In this document: positions 9,428 through 18,432 of the stretch, piece after piece
How the letters are laid out: each line of letters begins with the position of its first letter
How positions within the stretch are numbered: the stretch's first letter is position 1
Assembly: GCA_017798145.1 (NCBI GenBank)
Contig: CP059069.1
Location: 1,411,226 to 1,475,225 of the forward strand
Source of the DNA: Akkermansiaceae bacterium
Lineage (GTDB): Bacteria; Verrucomicrobiota; Verrucomicrobiia; Verrucomicrobiales; Akkermansiaceae
Reading direction: 5' to 3'
DNA length: 64,000 bases
Notes under the pieces: model-generated
Databases searched by the model: none
Told to the model about the DNA's origin: nothing
What the model saw: the letters and a program-made list of their open reading frames with translations, nothing else
Position numbers and translations under genes: made by a program

Positions 9428-10183
9428 ATGTCGCCGCTGACATACCTGCTGCTTTTCCTGGCCGGCTTCTGCGGAGGATTCATCGACTCTATCGCAGGCG
9501 GTGGCGGCCTCATCACCGTCCCCGCACTGCTGGCCGCCGGATTGCCCCCTCAGATCGCGCTGGGCACCAACAAGCTCCAATCCTCCTTCGGCACGTCCAT
9601 GGCCGCCCTGCGCTATGCCCGCGCCGGGCTCATGGATACGCCGGGGCTGAAACACGCGGCCTGCCTGGCCTTCTTCGCCAGCATGGGCGGTGCGCTCGCC
9701 GTCACCATGCTCGACAAGGAGCTGCTCAGGCTAGCCGTCCCATGGATGCTGGCCGCCGTGGCCGTTTACACCGCGCTCAACCGCCGTTTCGGAATCCACC
9801 CCGGACATGCCAAGCTGCCACCAATCCTCTTCGCCTTCGTCTTCGGGATCTCGCTGGGCTTTTACGACGGCTTCTTCGGCCCCGGCACCGGATCGTTCTG
9901 GATGGTGGCGCTGGTCGCGCTACTCGGCCTGGATCTGCGCGCCGCGACTGGTTACACAAAAGCCACCAACCTCGCCAGCAACCTCGGGGCGCTGGCGTTT
10001 TTCCTCGCGGCTGGCTCCATCCATCTCGGTGCCGGCGGGGTCATGATCGCCGGCCAACTGCTCGGCGCACGGCTGGGCTCCGGCCTTGTCCTTAAAAATG
10101 GGGCCGCTTTCATCCGCCCCATCTTCCTCGCCGTGGTTTTCGCCATGACCATCAAGCTGCTGTGGGATGCGATGGCGGGGTGA
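9428..10183 (+). CDS. TSUP (TauE/SafE) family membrane transporter
   Basis: 251 residues with about seven or eight hydrophobic segments. The first has the family hallmark FCGGFIDSIAGGGGLITVPALL, and the second half repeats the pattern with FYDGFFGPGTGSFW. TSUP proteins are thought to export or import small sulfur-containing or organic anions such as sulfite, sulfoacetate or thiosulfate. The substrate here is unknown; no sulfur gene is nearby (cysH/cysI are 53 kb away). Confidence 0.88.
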   Translation: MSPLTYLLLFLAGFCGGFIDSIAGGGGLITVPALLAAGLPPQIALGTNKLQSSFGTSMAALRYARAGLMDTPGLKHAACLAFFASMGGALAVTMLDKELLRLAVPWMLAAVAVYTALNRRFGIHPGHAKLPPILFAFVFGISLGFYDGFFGPGTGSFWMVALVALLGLDLRAATGYTKATNLASNLGALAFFLAAGSIHLGAGGVMIAGQLLGARLGSGLVLKNGAAFIRPIFLAVVFAMTIKLLWDAMAG

Positions 10184-10277
10184 CCCGCATGGCAACCGTC
10201 TCCCCGGATGTGCCCAAAAGACTGCATTGCCATGCCACAGGATGGCTCATACCATCCGGCCAACCTCAGGATAGAAC

Positions 10278-10916
10278 ATGATGAAACGAAGATCATTCAT
10301 AGCTCTCGCAACATCGGCTCCCATCGGGTTGGCCCTCTCCGCGGAGAATCAGGAAGCCGTTGTTTTTGCAACCAAGCTCAATGAGGCAAAGGAAGCGTGG
10401 CATGGTAAAACGGAGGACGTTGAATCAGGTGTTTTTGTCTCAACCGATGGCAATCTCCGCCTCGAGGTCTCGCTGATCGGAAAGAACGAACACATCGAGG
10501 AAAAGTCCGTGGAAACCGAGGACGGGGTTGAAACGATCTACGTTTACAATGGCGAAAGACTGCCCCGGTGGGTTCATCCGCAGGATGGGGTGATCAAGCA
10601 GTTCCGTTTTTTCTGGGACAATGGGGAAATCCCCATCGAGAAACGTTTCTGGAACGATTTCGGCGGATGCAGGATCGGACAAACCACGGTATCCAAGGAA
10701 AGCATCCCTGATGACCTCATGATCGAGTTTGAGGATTTTTTGGGAAATCTCGACGGCCCCAAGGTGATCCTGTCCGCAGATGGCGGCACCGCCCTCATCC
10801 ACTGGCGAATCATCGACATGGATGCCTGCTGCGGACATCGCGCCGATGTGCGGTGGATCATCTCCAGAAGCGGCGCGGTCATGAGACACCGGCACACGAC
10901 ACCCAGCGCTTGCTAG
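10278..10916 (+). CDS. Hypothetical exported protein
   Basis: 212 residues beginning MMKRRSFIALATSAPIGLALSAE, which looks like a signal peptide; the KRRSF start resembles a Tat motif but lacks a clean second Arg pattern. The mature part is beta-strand-like with many acidic residues and contains DMDACCGHRADVRWII near the end, with two adjacent Cys. No family recognised. It sits alone between the TSUP gene and trpA. Confidence 0.65.
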   Translation: MMKRRSFIALATSAPIGLALSAENQEAVVFATKLNEAKEAWHGKTEDVESGVFVSTDGNLRLEVSLIGKNEHIEEKSVETEDGVETIYVYNGERLPRWVHPQDGVIKQFRFFWDNGEIPIEKRFWNDFGGCRIGQTTVSKESIPDDLMIEFEDFLGNLDGPKVILSADGGTALIHWRIIDMDACCGHRADVRWIISRSGAVMRHRHTTPSAC

Positions 10917-10980
10917 ATGGTGAATCGCGACCGCTCATTTAGCGCTTCAAGTTTCTGAAACGGCGCTTACCTTCCGCGCC

Positions 10981-11769
10981 ATGCGACTCGACGACACCTT
11001 CGCCACCCTGAAAGCCAATGGCCGGAAAGCCTTCATCGCCTACGTGGCGGCGGGTGACCCCAGCTTCGACCTCTCGCTGGAGGTGATGCATGCGCTCGCG
11101 GAAACCGGTGCGGATGTCATTGAGCTCGGCCTGCCGTTTTCCGATCCGCTTGCGGACGGGATCGTCAACCAGATGGCCGCCGACCGCGCCCTCAAAGCCG
11201 GGATGACGACAAAGCGCACGCTGGACCTGATCCGCGCCTTCCGGGAAACAGACACCCAGACCCCCATCGTCCTGTTCACCTATTTGAACCCGATTTTCAC
11301 CTACGGCTTCGCAAAATTCCAGCAGGACGCGGCAGCGGCCGGGGCGGACGGGGTTCTGCTCCTTGACTTGCCGCCGGATGAGGCGGAACTGTCAGGGGAA
11401 CTGGCGGAAAACAAGTCCCTCTCCCACATCCGGCTCATCGCACCGTCCACCCCACCGGAGCGTGTGAAAATGCTCGCCGCGCAGGCTGAGGGCTTCATCT
11501 ACGCGCTTTCCCGCAGCGGGGTGACCGGCGGGCACTCGGCACCTGCGGAGACCATTCCGGCCCAGGTCGCGGCGATCAAGGCGCACACGGAAGTGCCTGT
11601 CTGCGTCGGCTTCGGCATCTCGAACCCGGAACAGGCAGCCATGGTCGCGAAATCGGCGGATGGGATCATCGTTGGATCCGCCATCGTCAAACAGGTGGAG
11701 CTCAACCAGCAAAAACCCGCCGAGGCGGTGCGGGCATTCACAAAGCCGCTCATCGATGCCATCCGCTGA
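10981..11769 (+). CDS. trpA: Tryptophan synthase alpha chain
   Basis: 262 residues, TIM-barrel length. It cleaves indole-3-glycerol phosphate and passes indole to the beta subunit. The catalytic Glu is in ADVIELGLPFSDPLADG and the catalytic Asp in ADGVLLLDLPPDEA. Phosphate-binding glycines are in VCVGFGISNPEQ and DGIIVGSAIVK. No trpB or other trp genes are adjacent, so the pathway genes are dispersed. Confidence 0.97.
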   Translation: MRLDDTFATLKANGRKAFIAYVAAGDPSFDLSLEVMHALAETGADVIELGLPFSDPLADGIVNQMAADRALKAGMTTKRTLDLIRAFRETDTQTPIVLFTYLNPIFTYGFAKFQQDAAAAGADGVLLLDLPPDEAELSGELAENKSLSHIRLIAPSTPPERVKMLAAQAEGFIYALSRSGVTGGHSAPAETIPAQVAAIKAHTEVPVCVGFGISNPEQAAMVAKSADGIIVGSAIVKQVELNQQKPAEAVRAFTKPLIDAIR

Positions 11770-11822
11770 GCGGCTCACATAGGGTTTGGAATTTCGGATT
11801 CCGCGCCTAGTATCCCTTCCGC

Positions 11823-12641
11823 ATGCTTCTCCACTTCTACAAAATGAACGGCGCCGGGAATGACTTCATCGTCATCGACAACCGCGACCTCACCATCTCC
11901 CTCGACGAGGACACCATCGCCGCCCTCTGCGACCGCCACCGCGGCATCGGTGCCGACGGCCTGCTCGCCGTGGAACCCGCAGAAAAAGGGGCCGACTACA
12001 AATTCCGCTACTACAACGCCGATGGCGGCGAAGCGGAGATGTGCGGCAACGGCGCGCGCTGTTTCGGGTTTTTCACCGCTCACCTCTCGGAACAGGAGGA
12101 ACTCCCCTCCTCCGTCTCGTTCGAGACCATCGCCGGCACGCTCACCGCGGAGATCGTTGGCGATGATGTCCGCATCGCCATGTCGGAACCCAAGGATCTC
12201 GCAATCAAGACCGGTGCGAGCATCGAGAATTTCCACGATGACATTCATTTCATAAACACCGGTGTGCCCCACGCCGTCGCCTTCGTGGATGACTTGGAAA
12301 ACACCGATGTCTTCAACCACGGCCGCGCGATCCGCGAGCATCGGCATTTCGCCCCCGCAGGGACCAATGCGAACTTCGCGAAGGTTCTGGCCCCTGACCA
12401 CATCGCCATCCGCACCTATGAGCGCGGAGTCGAGGACGAGACCCTTGCCTGCGGCACCGGCATGGTCGCCTGCGCCCTCATCCACCACCTCCTCACCGGC
12501 GCGGAAAGCCCGGTCAAGGTCGATGTCGAGGGCGGCGACACCCTATCCATCGGATTCAGGAAAACCGGCGACACCACCTTTTGCGACGTCACCCTCACCG
12601 GCCCGGCGGACTTCGTCTTCGAGGGCGAGATCGAGATCTGA
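11823..12641 (+). CDS. dapF: Diaminopimelate epimerase
   Basis: 272 residues. It interconverts LL- and meso-diaminopimelate for lysine and peptidoglycan synthesis. The two catalytic Cys are in [13 protein letters not shown] and [11 protein letters not shown]; the N-terminal [13 protein letters not shown] signature and GGDTLSIGF near the end complete the two-domain pseudo-symmetric fold. It follows trpA by 53 bases on the same strand. Confidence 0.97.
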   Translation: MLLHFYKMNGAGNDFIVIDNRDLTISLDEDTIAALCDRHRGIGADGLLAVEPAEKGADYKFRYYNADGGEAEMCGNGARCFGFFTAHLSEQEELPSSVSFETIAGTLTAEIVGDDVRIAMSEPKDLAIKTGASIENFHDDIHFINTGVPHAVAFVDDLENTDVFNHGRAIREHRHFAPAGTNANFAKVLAPDHIAIRTYERGVEDETLACGTGMVACALIHHLLTGAESPVKVDVEGGDTLSIGFRKTGDTTFCDVTLTGPADFVFEGEIEI

Positions 12642-12724
12642 GCCGGGGCAAATCTCGCCCCATCCGATCCCTTCCCGGAAAAAAATGGACTAAGTGGGCC
12701 GTCGCAGCGCTCCCATATGCAATC

Positions 12725-13258
12725 ATGAACCCAATCCCACATCTAGGAAGAATCTCCCTGTGCCTCCTCGCCGCCACGCTGGCGGGATGCAGCGAGCCTG
12801 CGGAAGAGCGAACCAAGGAACAGGCCGGACAGCAGCGGAACCTGAAAAAGGAACTCACCGCCCTGCAATATAAGGTCACCATGGAGAACGGCACCGAGCC
12901 GCCCTTCAACAACGAATACTGGAACAACCACAAGTCCGGCATCTACGTCTGCATCGTCAGCGGCGAGCCGCTTTTCAGCTCGAAGGACAAGTTCGAGTCG
13001 GGCACCGGCTGGCCCAGCTTCACGAAACCCATCTCTGAGGGCGTGGTGAAGGTCGGCACCGACACCTCGCATGGCATGACCCGCGACGAGGTTCGCTCCG
13101 TCAAGGCGAACACCCACCTCGGCCACGTCTTCGACGATGGCCCGGAGCCGACCGGGAAACGCTATTGCATGAACTCCGCAGCGATGAAGTTCATCCCGGC
13201 CGAAAAACTCGAGGAGGCCGGTCACGGGAAATTCCTCAAGGATTTCGAGAAAGAATGA
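12725..13258 (+). CDS. msrB: Peptide-methionine (R)-S-oxide reductase MsrB, predicted lipoprotein
   Basis: 177 residues. The N-terminus ([22 protein letters not shown]) ends in a lipobox-like LAGC, so the enzyme is probably anchored at the membrane facing the periplasm. The MsrB fold is marked by [36 protein letters not shown], and the catalytic Cys in [11 protein letters not shown]. The two CxxC zinc motifs of many MsrBs are absent, although one Cys occurs in [11 protein letters not shown]. It repairs oxidised methionine in envelope proteins. The ATG at 12725 is preferred because upstream codons lack homology. Confidence 0.92.
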   Translation: MNPIPHLGRISLCLLAATLAGCSEPAEERTKEQAGQQRNLKKELTALQYKVTMENGTEPPFNNEYWNNHKSGIYVCIVSGEPLFSSKDKFESGTGWPSFTKPISEGVVKVGTDTSHGMTRDEVRSVKANTHLGHVFDDGPEPTGKRYCMNSAAMKFIPAEKLEEAGHGKFLKDFEKE

Positions 13259-13264
13259 GCGGCC

Positions 13265-13546
13265 ATGCCATCGCGCGGACGCCACCAATCCACCTCGAAA
13301 GAGTGCAAGGAAACGATACGCAGGATTGAGGCGATTGATGGCGTCATCGCCCTCATCATAGGCCGTTCCTATGGCGGGAAATCGCTCGGCAAGGGCACCA
13401 GCACCGGCTCGGTGCGGGTCCAGCGGAAAATATCCGGGGGCATCAAGGCCGTGACGCAGACGGAGAAGGGCTTGCAGGAGATCTTCATCCGCACGCATGA
13501 CGGCGCGGAGGACAGGGTGATGGAAACGGTGCGCAGTTGGGAATAG
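13265..13546 (+). CDS. Small basic protein, possibly DUF2103-like
   Basis: 93 residues, starting 6 bases after msrB and probably co-transcribed. The middle, GVIALIIGRSYGGKSLGKGT then SVRVQRKISGGIKAVTQT and LQEIFIRT, resembles from memory the DUF2103 group (predicted metal-binding, unknown role), but this is not certain. No membrane segment or signal peptide. Confidence 0.6.
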   Translation: MPSRGRHQSTSKECKETIRRIEAIDGVIALIIGRSYGGKSLGKGTSTGSVRVQRKISGGIKAVTQTEKGLQEIFIRTHDGAEDRVMETVRSWE

Positions 13547-13897
13547 CCGTTCGGACGCCTGCTTCAGGGAAGTTGGGGCGACACTCTGCACCGGGGATAT
13601 CACCCCATTGCGCAATACAAGGGACCGAAGAATGCCGAAATGTGTCATGATGCAATCCTCGGGCTGAACCAACCCACCCGCCCCCCTGCTCGCCCGCAAG
13701 GGCGAATCCCCCGCCGCCCCCCATGAAAGCCGGCGGCGAAACGATCCGAAACGGCAGCGGCTATCTTTCTGCGCCGACCTGATCGGAAAAGCGCCCGACC
13801 AGGCCAACCAGAGCTACGCTCGCAGCAGATTCGAGCCTGATGGCCATTCCGGATCTCCGTCCGATGCCATGGCCGGCATGCGGCGCGTGGCGGGCTG
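13547..13897. other. 351-bp gap, no gene recognised
   Basis: Lies between the small protein after msrB and the convergent RRM gene. Short open frames are present on both strands but none has a protein-like composition or a recognisable domain. No hairpin with a T-run or repeat was found. Confidence 0.4.
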
Positions 13898-14176
13898 CTA
13901 GCGCGCGCCGGGCTTGCCTTGGTGCTTGGCGACTGTCGAGTTCGCGGCGCGCTTTACCCGCAAGGCAGAGGATCCGAGCTTCATGCCATTGAGTGCCTCG
14001 ATGGCTTTCATCGCCTCGTCGAGGTTCGGCATTTCCGCAAAACCGAAGCCCTTGGACTGGCCGGTCTTCGCGTCCTTGACAACCTCGCAGGACTTCACTT
14101 TCCCGAACTTGCGGAAGTGGCAGACAATCTCGGGCTGGGTCAGCGAGCGGTCGATGTTGCGGATGAGGATTTGCAT
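13898..14176 (-). CDS. RRM-type RNA-binding protein
   Basis: About 92 residues, a single RNA recognition motif: RNP2 is ILIRNI near the N-terminus and RNP1 is KGFGFAEM, with the usual spacing. A short basic tail (VKRAANSTVAKHQGKPGAR) follows. Small bacterial RRM proteins of this size bind single-stranded RNA and are often cold-induced; no target can be inferred. The ATG at 14176 (MQILIRNIDRS) matches the family start, though the frame opens 27 bases earlier. It is divergent from the M32 peptidase gene. Confidence 0.9.
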   Translation of the reverse strand: MQILIRNIDRSLTQPEIVCHFRKFGKVKSCEVVKDAKTGQSKGFGFAEMPNLDEAMKAIEALNGMKLGSSALRVKRAANSTVAKHQGKPGAR

Positions 14177-14272
14177 GGTCTCGCGGGCATGTTGGCCACG
14201 CATCCGCCGGATGACGAGTTTTTCCTGAAATCAAAAACTGGCCATCCGCACACCCATGGTCAAACTCCGCGC

Positions 14273-15736
14273 ATGGACATCTACGACCGCAGCCGCGAAA
14301 TCGCCCTTGTCGGCAGCACCACCTCGATACTCTCGTGGGACCAGGAAGCCTACCTGCCCTCCGGCTCCGCCGATTACCGCGCGGAGCAGCTCTCCTACCT
14401 CGCCGCCCTCGCCCACAGGCTCGCCACCTCGGAGGGTTTCCTAACATCCCTCGCCGATGCCGAAGCATCCGATGATGCCAGCGACCCCACCCGCACCGCC
14501 AACCTGCGCGAACTGCGCCGGGAGAGCGACCGCTCGGTGAAGCTGCCGACGGAGCTCGTCGCCCGCCAGTCCACCGCCGAGTCCGCGGCGCACCACGCAT
14601 GGATCGCCGCACGCAAGGCATCGGATTTCTCGCTCTTCGCCCCCCATCTTCAGAAACTCGTCGATCTCGCCTTGGAAAAGGCCGATCTCTGGGGCTTTGC
14701 GGAGGAACCTTACGACGCGCTTTTGGAAGGCTTCGAGCGCGGCACCTCCACCGCCGCCATCGCCGCGCTCTTCGATGATCTGTTGAAACAGCTCGCGCCC
14801 CTTTCCGCCAAGGCCGTCGCGAAGGCGAAAGCCGCCTGCCCCACCCTGCCGGACGGCCCGTATCCTGTGAGCGCGCAGATGGATTTCAATGCGCTCATCG
14901 CGGCGGAGATCGGCTTTGATTTCCAGACCGGACGCATCGACACCACCACGCATCCGTTCTGCACCACGCTCGGCCCCAAGGACATACGCCTGACCACACG
15001 CTACGATGAAACCGATTTCACCTCCTCGCTTTTCGGCATAATGCACGAGGCCGGGCACGGCATGTATGAGCAGGGTGTCCCGGCAAGCGACTTCGGCCTG
15101 CCCTCCGGATCCGCCGTCTCGCTTGGCATCCACGAGTCGCAATCGCGGCTGTGGGAAAACCAGGTCGGGCGCTCGCCGGAGTTCTGGGGGAAATTCTATC
15201 CGGTCGCGCAGGAGTTCTTCCCACCACTCAAGGGGTTTCCGCTCGCGGATTTCCTAGGATACATCCACCGCGCCGAGCTCTCGCCGATCCGAGTCGAGGC
15301 GGACGAGGCGACCTATGACCTGCATATCATCCTGCGTTTCCGCATCGAACGCATGCTGCTAAACCGTGAGATCGGCGTCACCCAGGTGCCGGAGACATGG
15401 AACGCGTTGTTCGAGGAATCCTTCGGCTTCGCCCCGCCGGATGATGCCCATGGCTGCCTCCAGGACATCCATTGGTCCATGGGCGGGATCGGCTACTTCC
15501 CCACCTACACGCTGGGCAACATCAACGCCGCCCAGCTCTTCGCCGCCGCCACCGCGATCCCGGAGATCGCACGAGCCACCGCCGCCGCAAACTACTCCCC
15601 ACTCCTCGCATGGCTCCGCGAAAACATCCACCGACACGGCGGCACCATCGACCCTCCGGCCCTGATGGAGAAGGCCACCGGGAAGCCCCCGTCCACCGAC
15701 GACTACCTCGCCCACCTAACAGCCCGGTATCTCTGA
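14273..15736 (+). CDS. M32 family metallocarboxypeptidase (carboxypeptidase Taq)
   Basis: 487 residues, normal for M32. The zinc-binding HEXXH is HEAGH at residues 258-262 in FGIMHEAGHGMYEQG. Other family blocks are TSILSWDQEAYLP at the N-terminus, HPFCTTLGPKDIRLTTRY, GIHESQSRLWEN (the HES motif) and IRVEADEATYDLHIILRF. It removes C-terminal residues (not Pro) from peptides in the cytoplasm. The ATG at 14273 is chosen because family similarity begins with MDIYDRSREIALVGS; the frame is open far upstream, antisense to the RRM gene. Confidence 0.95.
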   Translation: MDIYDRSREIALVGSTTSILSWDQEAYLPSGSADYRAEQLSYLAALAHRLATSEGFLTSLADAEASDDASDPTRTANLRELRRESDRSVKLPTELVARQSTAESAAHHAWIAARKASDFSLFAPHLQKLVDLALEKADLWGFAEEPYDALLEGFERGTSTAAIAALFDDLLKQLAPLSAKAVAKAKAACPTLPDGPYPVSAQMDFNALIAAEIGFDFQTGRIDTTTHPFCTTLGPKDIRLTTRYDETDFTSSLFGIMHEAGHGMYEQGVPASDFGLPSGSAVSLGIHESQSRLWENQVGRSPEFWGKFYPVAQEFFPPLKGFPLADFLGYIHRAELSPIRVEADEATYDLHIILRFRIERMLLNREIGVTQVPETWNALFEESFGFAPPDDAHGCLQDIHWSMGGIGYFPTYTLGNINAAQLFAAATAIPEIARATAAANYSPLLAWLRENIHRHGGTIDPPALMEKATGKPPSTDDYLAHLTARYL

Positions 15737-15740
15737 CCTC

Positions 15741-15763
15741 TTCCACTGATCACCCGGCACTTT
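15741..15763 (+). repeat. Short interspersed TGATCA-type motif, copy 1
   Basis: TTCCACTGATCACCCGGCAC lies between the M32 peptidase and the next start codon. Related copies occur at 16293, 18391 and 21951. The core TGATCA is self-complementary. Confidence 0.5.
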
Positions 15764-15777
15764 TACACTCCACAACC

Positions 15778-16308
15778 ATGACCATGCTCATCGAGCGAGA
15801 CATAATCCGGCTCCAGCTTCTGACGCCACCGGTTTTGAAGCGTATCAGAATCGCAATTCTTACATTCATCGCTTTGCAAGGAGCCGCCACTGCCTCCAGC
15901 ATATCCGACGGAAAGGGATTTTTCCCTGTGGTTGTTCAGGTAATCGACGCGGATGCAGGGACACCGGTAGCGGGTGCCGAGGTAAAGGTTGTAAGTTCAA
16001 CCCCTTTCCGAGAGACGGAACTCGACGCTGACCCGCGGACCAAGGCTCTCAAAGAATCACTGGGACTTCCCGTGGAAACGAATGGACTGGGTGCTGCTGT
16101 GGCTTTCTATTATGGCAGGTGGTCTGAAACTGTCGTCAATGAGGTTGTCACATATTCCAGATCCATGGATGCGGTGGTCACAGTCAATTACGGCGGCAAG
16201 GAAATCTTCAGGTCCAATTTGAAGGACTGGGCTAAAAAGAATCACCATGAAACCAGTTCGAGTTCCGCACCTGTTATAAGCGTATCCGTTTCTTCCACTG
16301 ATCACTGA
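15778..16308 (+). CDS. Hypothetical exported protein with a carboxypeptidase-regulatory-like beta domain
   Basis: 176 residues. A hydrophobic segment (IAILTFIALQGAATASS) looks like a signal peptide or anchor after a 20-residue basic lead. The following FFPVVVQVIDADAGTPVAGAEVKVVS is typical of small transthyretin-like/CarboxypepD_reg beta-sandwich domains. The last codons (SSTDH and stop) are contributed by the TGATCA-type repeat, so the reading frame ends inside that element. Base composition is lower in GC than the neighbours, which suggests a non-core gene. No function can be given. Confidence 0.6.
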   Translation: MTMLIERDIIRLQLLTPPVLKRIRIAILTFIALQGAATASSISDGKGFFPVVVQVIDADAGTPVAGAEVKVVSSTPFRETELDADPRTKALKESLGLPVETNGLGAAVAFYYGRWSETVVNEVVTYSRSMDAVVTVNYGGKEIFRSNLKDWAKKNHHETSSSSAPVISVSVSSTDH

Positions 16309-16322
16309 TCACTCGGCACTTC
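16293..16322 (+). repeat. Short interspersed TGATCA-type motif, copy 2
   Basis: TTCCACTGATCACTGATCAC followed by TCGGCACTT. It contains two tandem TGATCA cores, overlaps the 3' end of the preceding gene and ends 14 bases before the tmk start codon. Confidence 0.5.
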
Positions 16323-16335
16323 CCACTTTCTTACC

Positions 16336-16908
16336 ATGTTCATCGTCCTCGAAGGCATCGACGGCACCGGAAAATCCACCCAGGCGCGGAAACTCGCCGA
16401 GCATTTCATCGAGCGGGGTCGCACCGTCGCCCTATCCCGCGAACCCACCGACGGCCCGTGGGGCACGCTCCTGCGCAACTCCGCCGAGACCGGACGGCTG
16501 TCTCCGGAGGAGGAACTGGGGACATTCCTCAAGGATCGCCGCCAGCATGTCGAGGAACTCATCGCCCCCGCGCTTGCGGCGGGCAATGTGGTGATCCTGG
16601 ATCGCTACTATTTCTCCACCATGGCCTACCAGGGCGCACGGGGTTTTGATCCGCAGCAGATCCGCGAGGACAACGAGGCTTTCGCACCCGTCCCCGATCT
16701 CCTTCTCATCCTCGACCTCGATGTTGACACCGCGCTGAAACGAATCGGCTCGCGCGGCGACACGGCAAACGAGTTCGAGCAACGTGCGAACCTTCAGCGC
16801 TGCCGGGAGATTTTCCTCTCGGTGAAGGACGAGCCCTTCGCCCGGGTCATCGATGCATCCGCTGCGCCCGACGATGTCACCGCAGCCATCCTCGCCGCCC
16901 TTCCCTGA
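16336..16908 (+). CDS. tmk: Thymidylate kinase
   Basis: 190 residues. It phosphorylates dTMP to dTDP. The P-loop is LEGIDGTGKST at the N-terminus, the dTMP-binding DR motif is in VILDRYYFSTMAYQG, and the LID-region Arg residues follow in IGSRGDTANEFEQR. The family is unambiguous. Confidence 0.95.
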   Translation: MFIVLEGIDGTGKSTQARKLAEHFIERGRTVALSREPTDGPWGTLLRNSAETGRLSPEEELGTFLKDRRQHVEELIAPALAAGNVVILDRYYFSTMAYQGARGFDPQQIREDNEAFAPVPDLLLILDLDVDTALKRIGSRGDTANEFEQRANLQRCREIFLSVKDEPFARVIDASAAPDDVTAAILAALP

Positions 16909-16968
16909 GCCTGCGGCGGGGCAATCTTGCTTGTTGGAAATCCCGCCCCGTCGTTTCATCCTCCCGAC

Positions 16969-18366
16969 ATGACACGCCGCCTCAAAACATTCTTCATCTG
17001 CGAGGCGGTCGCTGTTCTGGCATGGCTCCTCGTCCCCGGCACCGCCATCGACCGCGCATTCTTCCGGTTGACGGCGAATTCCTTTTCCAAATCGGCCCAC
17101 TTCGTTTCCGGGACGGGGGAGGAAGACAAACCCTTCACGCTCCATACGCTGCGGGACAGCCCGCCGGACGTTTCCGGGAGCCTTCCCGCGGATATCGTCA
17201 TCGGGGACGATCCTGAGAAAGTGTTCCAGACTTCGCCGCCCTCGCCGGTTGATTTCGCGGTGATCCTGAGGAATCTCCGGCGCATGGGCAGGGAAAGGGT
17301 TGCCATCGGCATGCCGCTGTCGTGGCCTGAACCGGATGTGATCTCGCTTACGGCGCTCGACCAACAGCTCGATGCCTTTCCCGGCATCGTCACATCCGCC
17401 CCGCTTTCGCGTAACCCTGTGGCCAGCCCCATCCCACCGGCCTTCCGCCGCGCATCCGTCCCGCTTTTCTCGGTCAAGGGCGACAGCTCCCTGCTGCCTG
17501 CGGTCAACCACATACCCATCCCCGATGTGGTGCTTGGAAACGAAAGCTCGCTGGCCGGTTTCACCCAGCTTGAGTCCTTGGAAACGACCGATCTCCCCCA
17601 GCTCCTGGCGCGCTGGGACGACCGCGTGGTTCTGTCCTTCCACCTGCTGGTTGCGCTACAACATTTCAAGGTGCCGCCACATGCCATCCAGATCCGCCTG
17701 GGGGAGTGGATCTCGCTCGGTGCCGACGGCCCGTTCATCCCGCTCGATGGATTCGGGCGGCTTGCCATAAGACCTCCGCGCCATTCCCTGCCCGGGATCC
17801 CTGCGGAGAACCTCGTCGACGCTCCCGACGATTTCCTCACCGCGAGCCCCGCAGTGATCCGCAACGGACTGTCCGCCGCGGAGCCCGCCGCCATCCGTTA
17901 TTCGGAAAGCCTGGTGCCCACGGTGGCGATGCTCACCCATCCGGAGGGCACATCGGCGAACCGCAGCTTCCCGCGCCCGCCATGGTATGCGGAGCTGCTG
18001 CTCATCGCCTCCGCCCTCTGCCTCATCTACGGCTTCCGCAATTACACCCGGCTTTCCGGGAAACTACCCCTGGCCGTCCTTGCGGGTTCCCTGCTCATCC
18101 TCCATTTCATCCTCGTCCCCGCAGCCTCCACCTGGATCCCGACCCTGCCCATGCTGGCCTGCACCCTCACCGCCATCGCCTTCACCTTCACCTCAAGCCC
18201 CGCAACACCAAGGCCAGCCCCTCCCGCCGAGAAGACCATTCCTGAAAAAAAGGCAGCAAAGAAATCGCCAAAAAAGACCGCGAAGAAAGCGGCGAAGAAG
18301 GCCGCGCAAAAAACAGCCAGGAAAGCCCCTGCGAAAAAGACTCCGCGCAACCGCAAGGGAGCGTGA
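16969..18366 (+). CDS. Membrane protein with CHASE2-like sensor region and histone-H1-like C-terminal tail
   Basis: 465 residues. An N-terminal helix (FFICEAVAVLAWLLV) precedes a large domain in which VDFAVILRNLRRMGRERVAI, then MPLSWPEPD and LTALDQQLDAF, follow the CHASE2 pattern. At least three hydrophobic helices come near residues 343-405. The last ~45 residues are almost only Lys, Ala, Pro and Thr (KKAAKKSPKKTAKKAAKKAA). CHASE2 domains sense extracellular signals, but here no kinase or cyclase output domain follows; the basic tail is the only cytoplasmic part. CHASE2 is a pattern-level call, not certain. The ATG at 16969 was chosen for its basic-then-hydrophobic start. Confidence 0.6.
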   Translation: MTRRLKTFFICEAVAVLAWLLVPGTAIDRAFFRLTANSFSKSAHFVSGTGEEDKPFTLHTLRDSPPDVSGSLPADIVIGDDPEKVFQTSPPSPVDFAVILRNLRRMGRERVAIGMPLSWPEPDVISLTALDQQLDAFPGIVTSAPLSRNPVASPIPPAFRRASVPLFSVKGDSSLLPAVNHIPIPDVVLGNESSLAGFTQLESLETTDLPQLLARWDDRVVLSFHLLVALQHFKVPPHAIQIRLGEWISLGADGPFIPLDGFGRLAIRPPRHSLPGIPAENLVDAPDDFLTASPAVIRNGLSAAEPAAIRYSESLVPTVAMLTHPEGTSANRSFPRPPWYAELLLIASALCLIYGFRNYTRLSGKLPLAVLAGSLLILHFILVPAASTWIPTLPMLACTLTAIAFTFTSSPATPRPAPPAEKTIPEKKAAKKSPKKTAKKAAKKAAQKTARKAPAKKTPRNRKGA

Positions 18367-18390
18367 GATCATACCCGTAAAAATCGATAC

Positions 18391-18424
18391 TTTCACTGAT
18401 CACCGATTACTGATCACTTTTCAC
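18391..18424 (+). repeat. Short interspersed TGATCA-type motif, copy 3
   Basis: TTTCACTGATCACCGATTAC then TGATCACTTTTCAC, ending about 9 bases before the argB start codon. Two TGATCA cores spaced by ten bases. Confidence 0.5.
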
Positions 18425-18432
18425 CCTCTCCC

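Noticed and set aside
13919-14272. An N-terminal extension of the M32 peptidase over the RRM gene
   Set aside because: The extension is antisense to a clear RRM domain, and peptidase similarity starts at the ATG at 14273.
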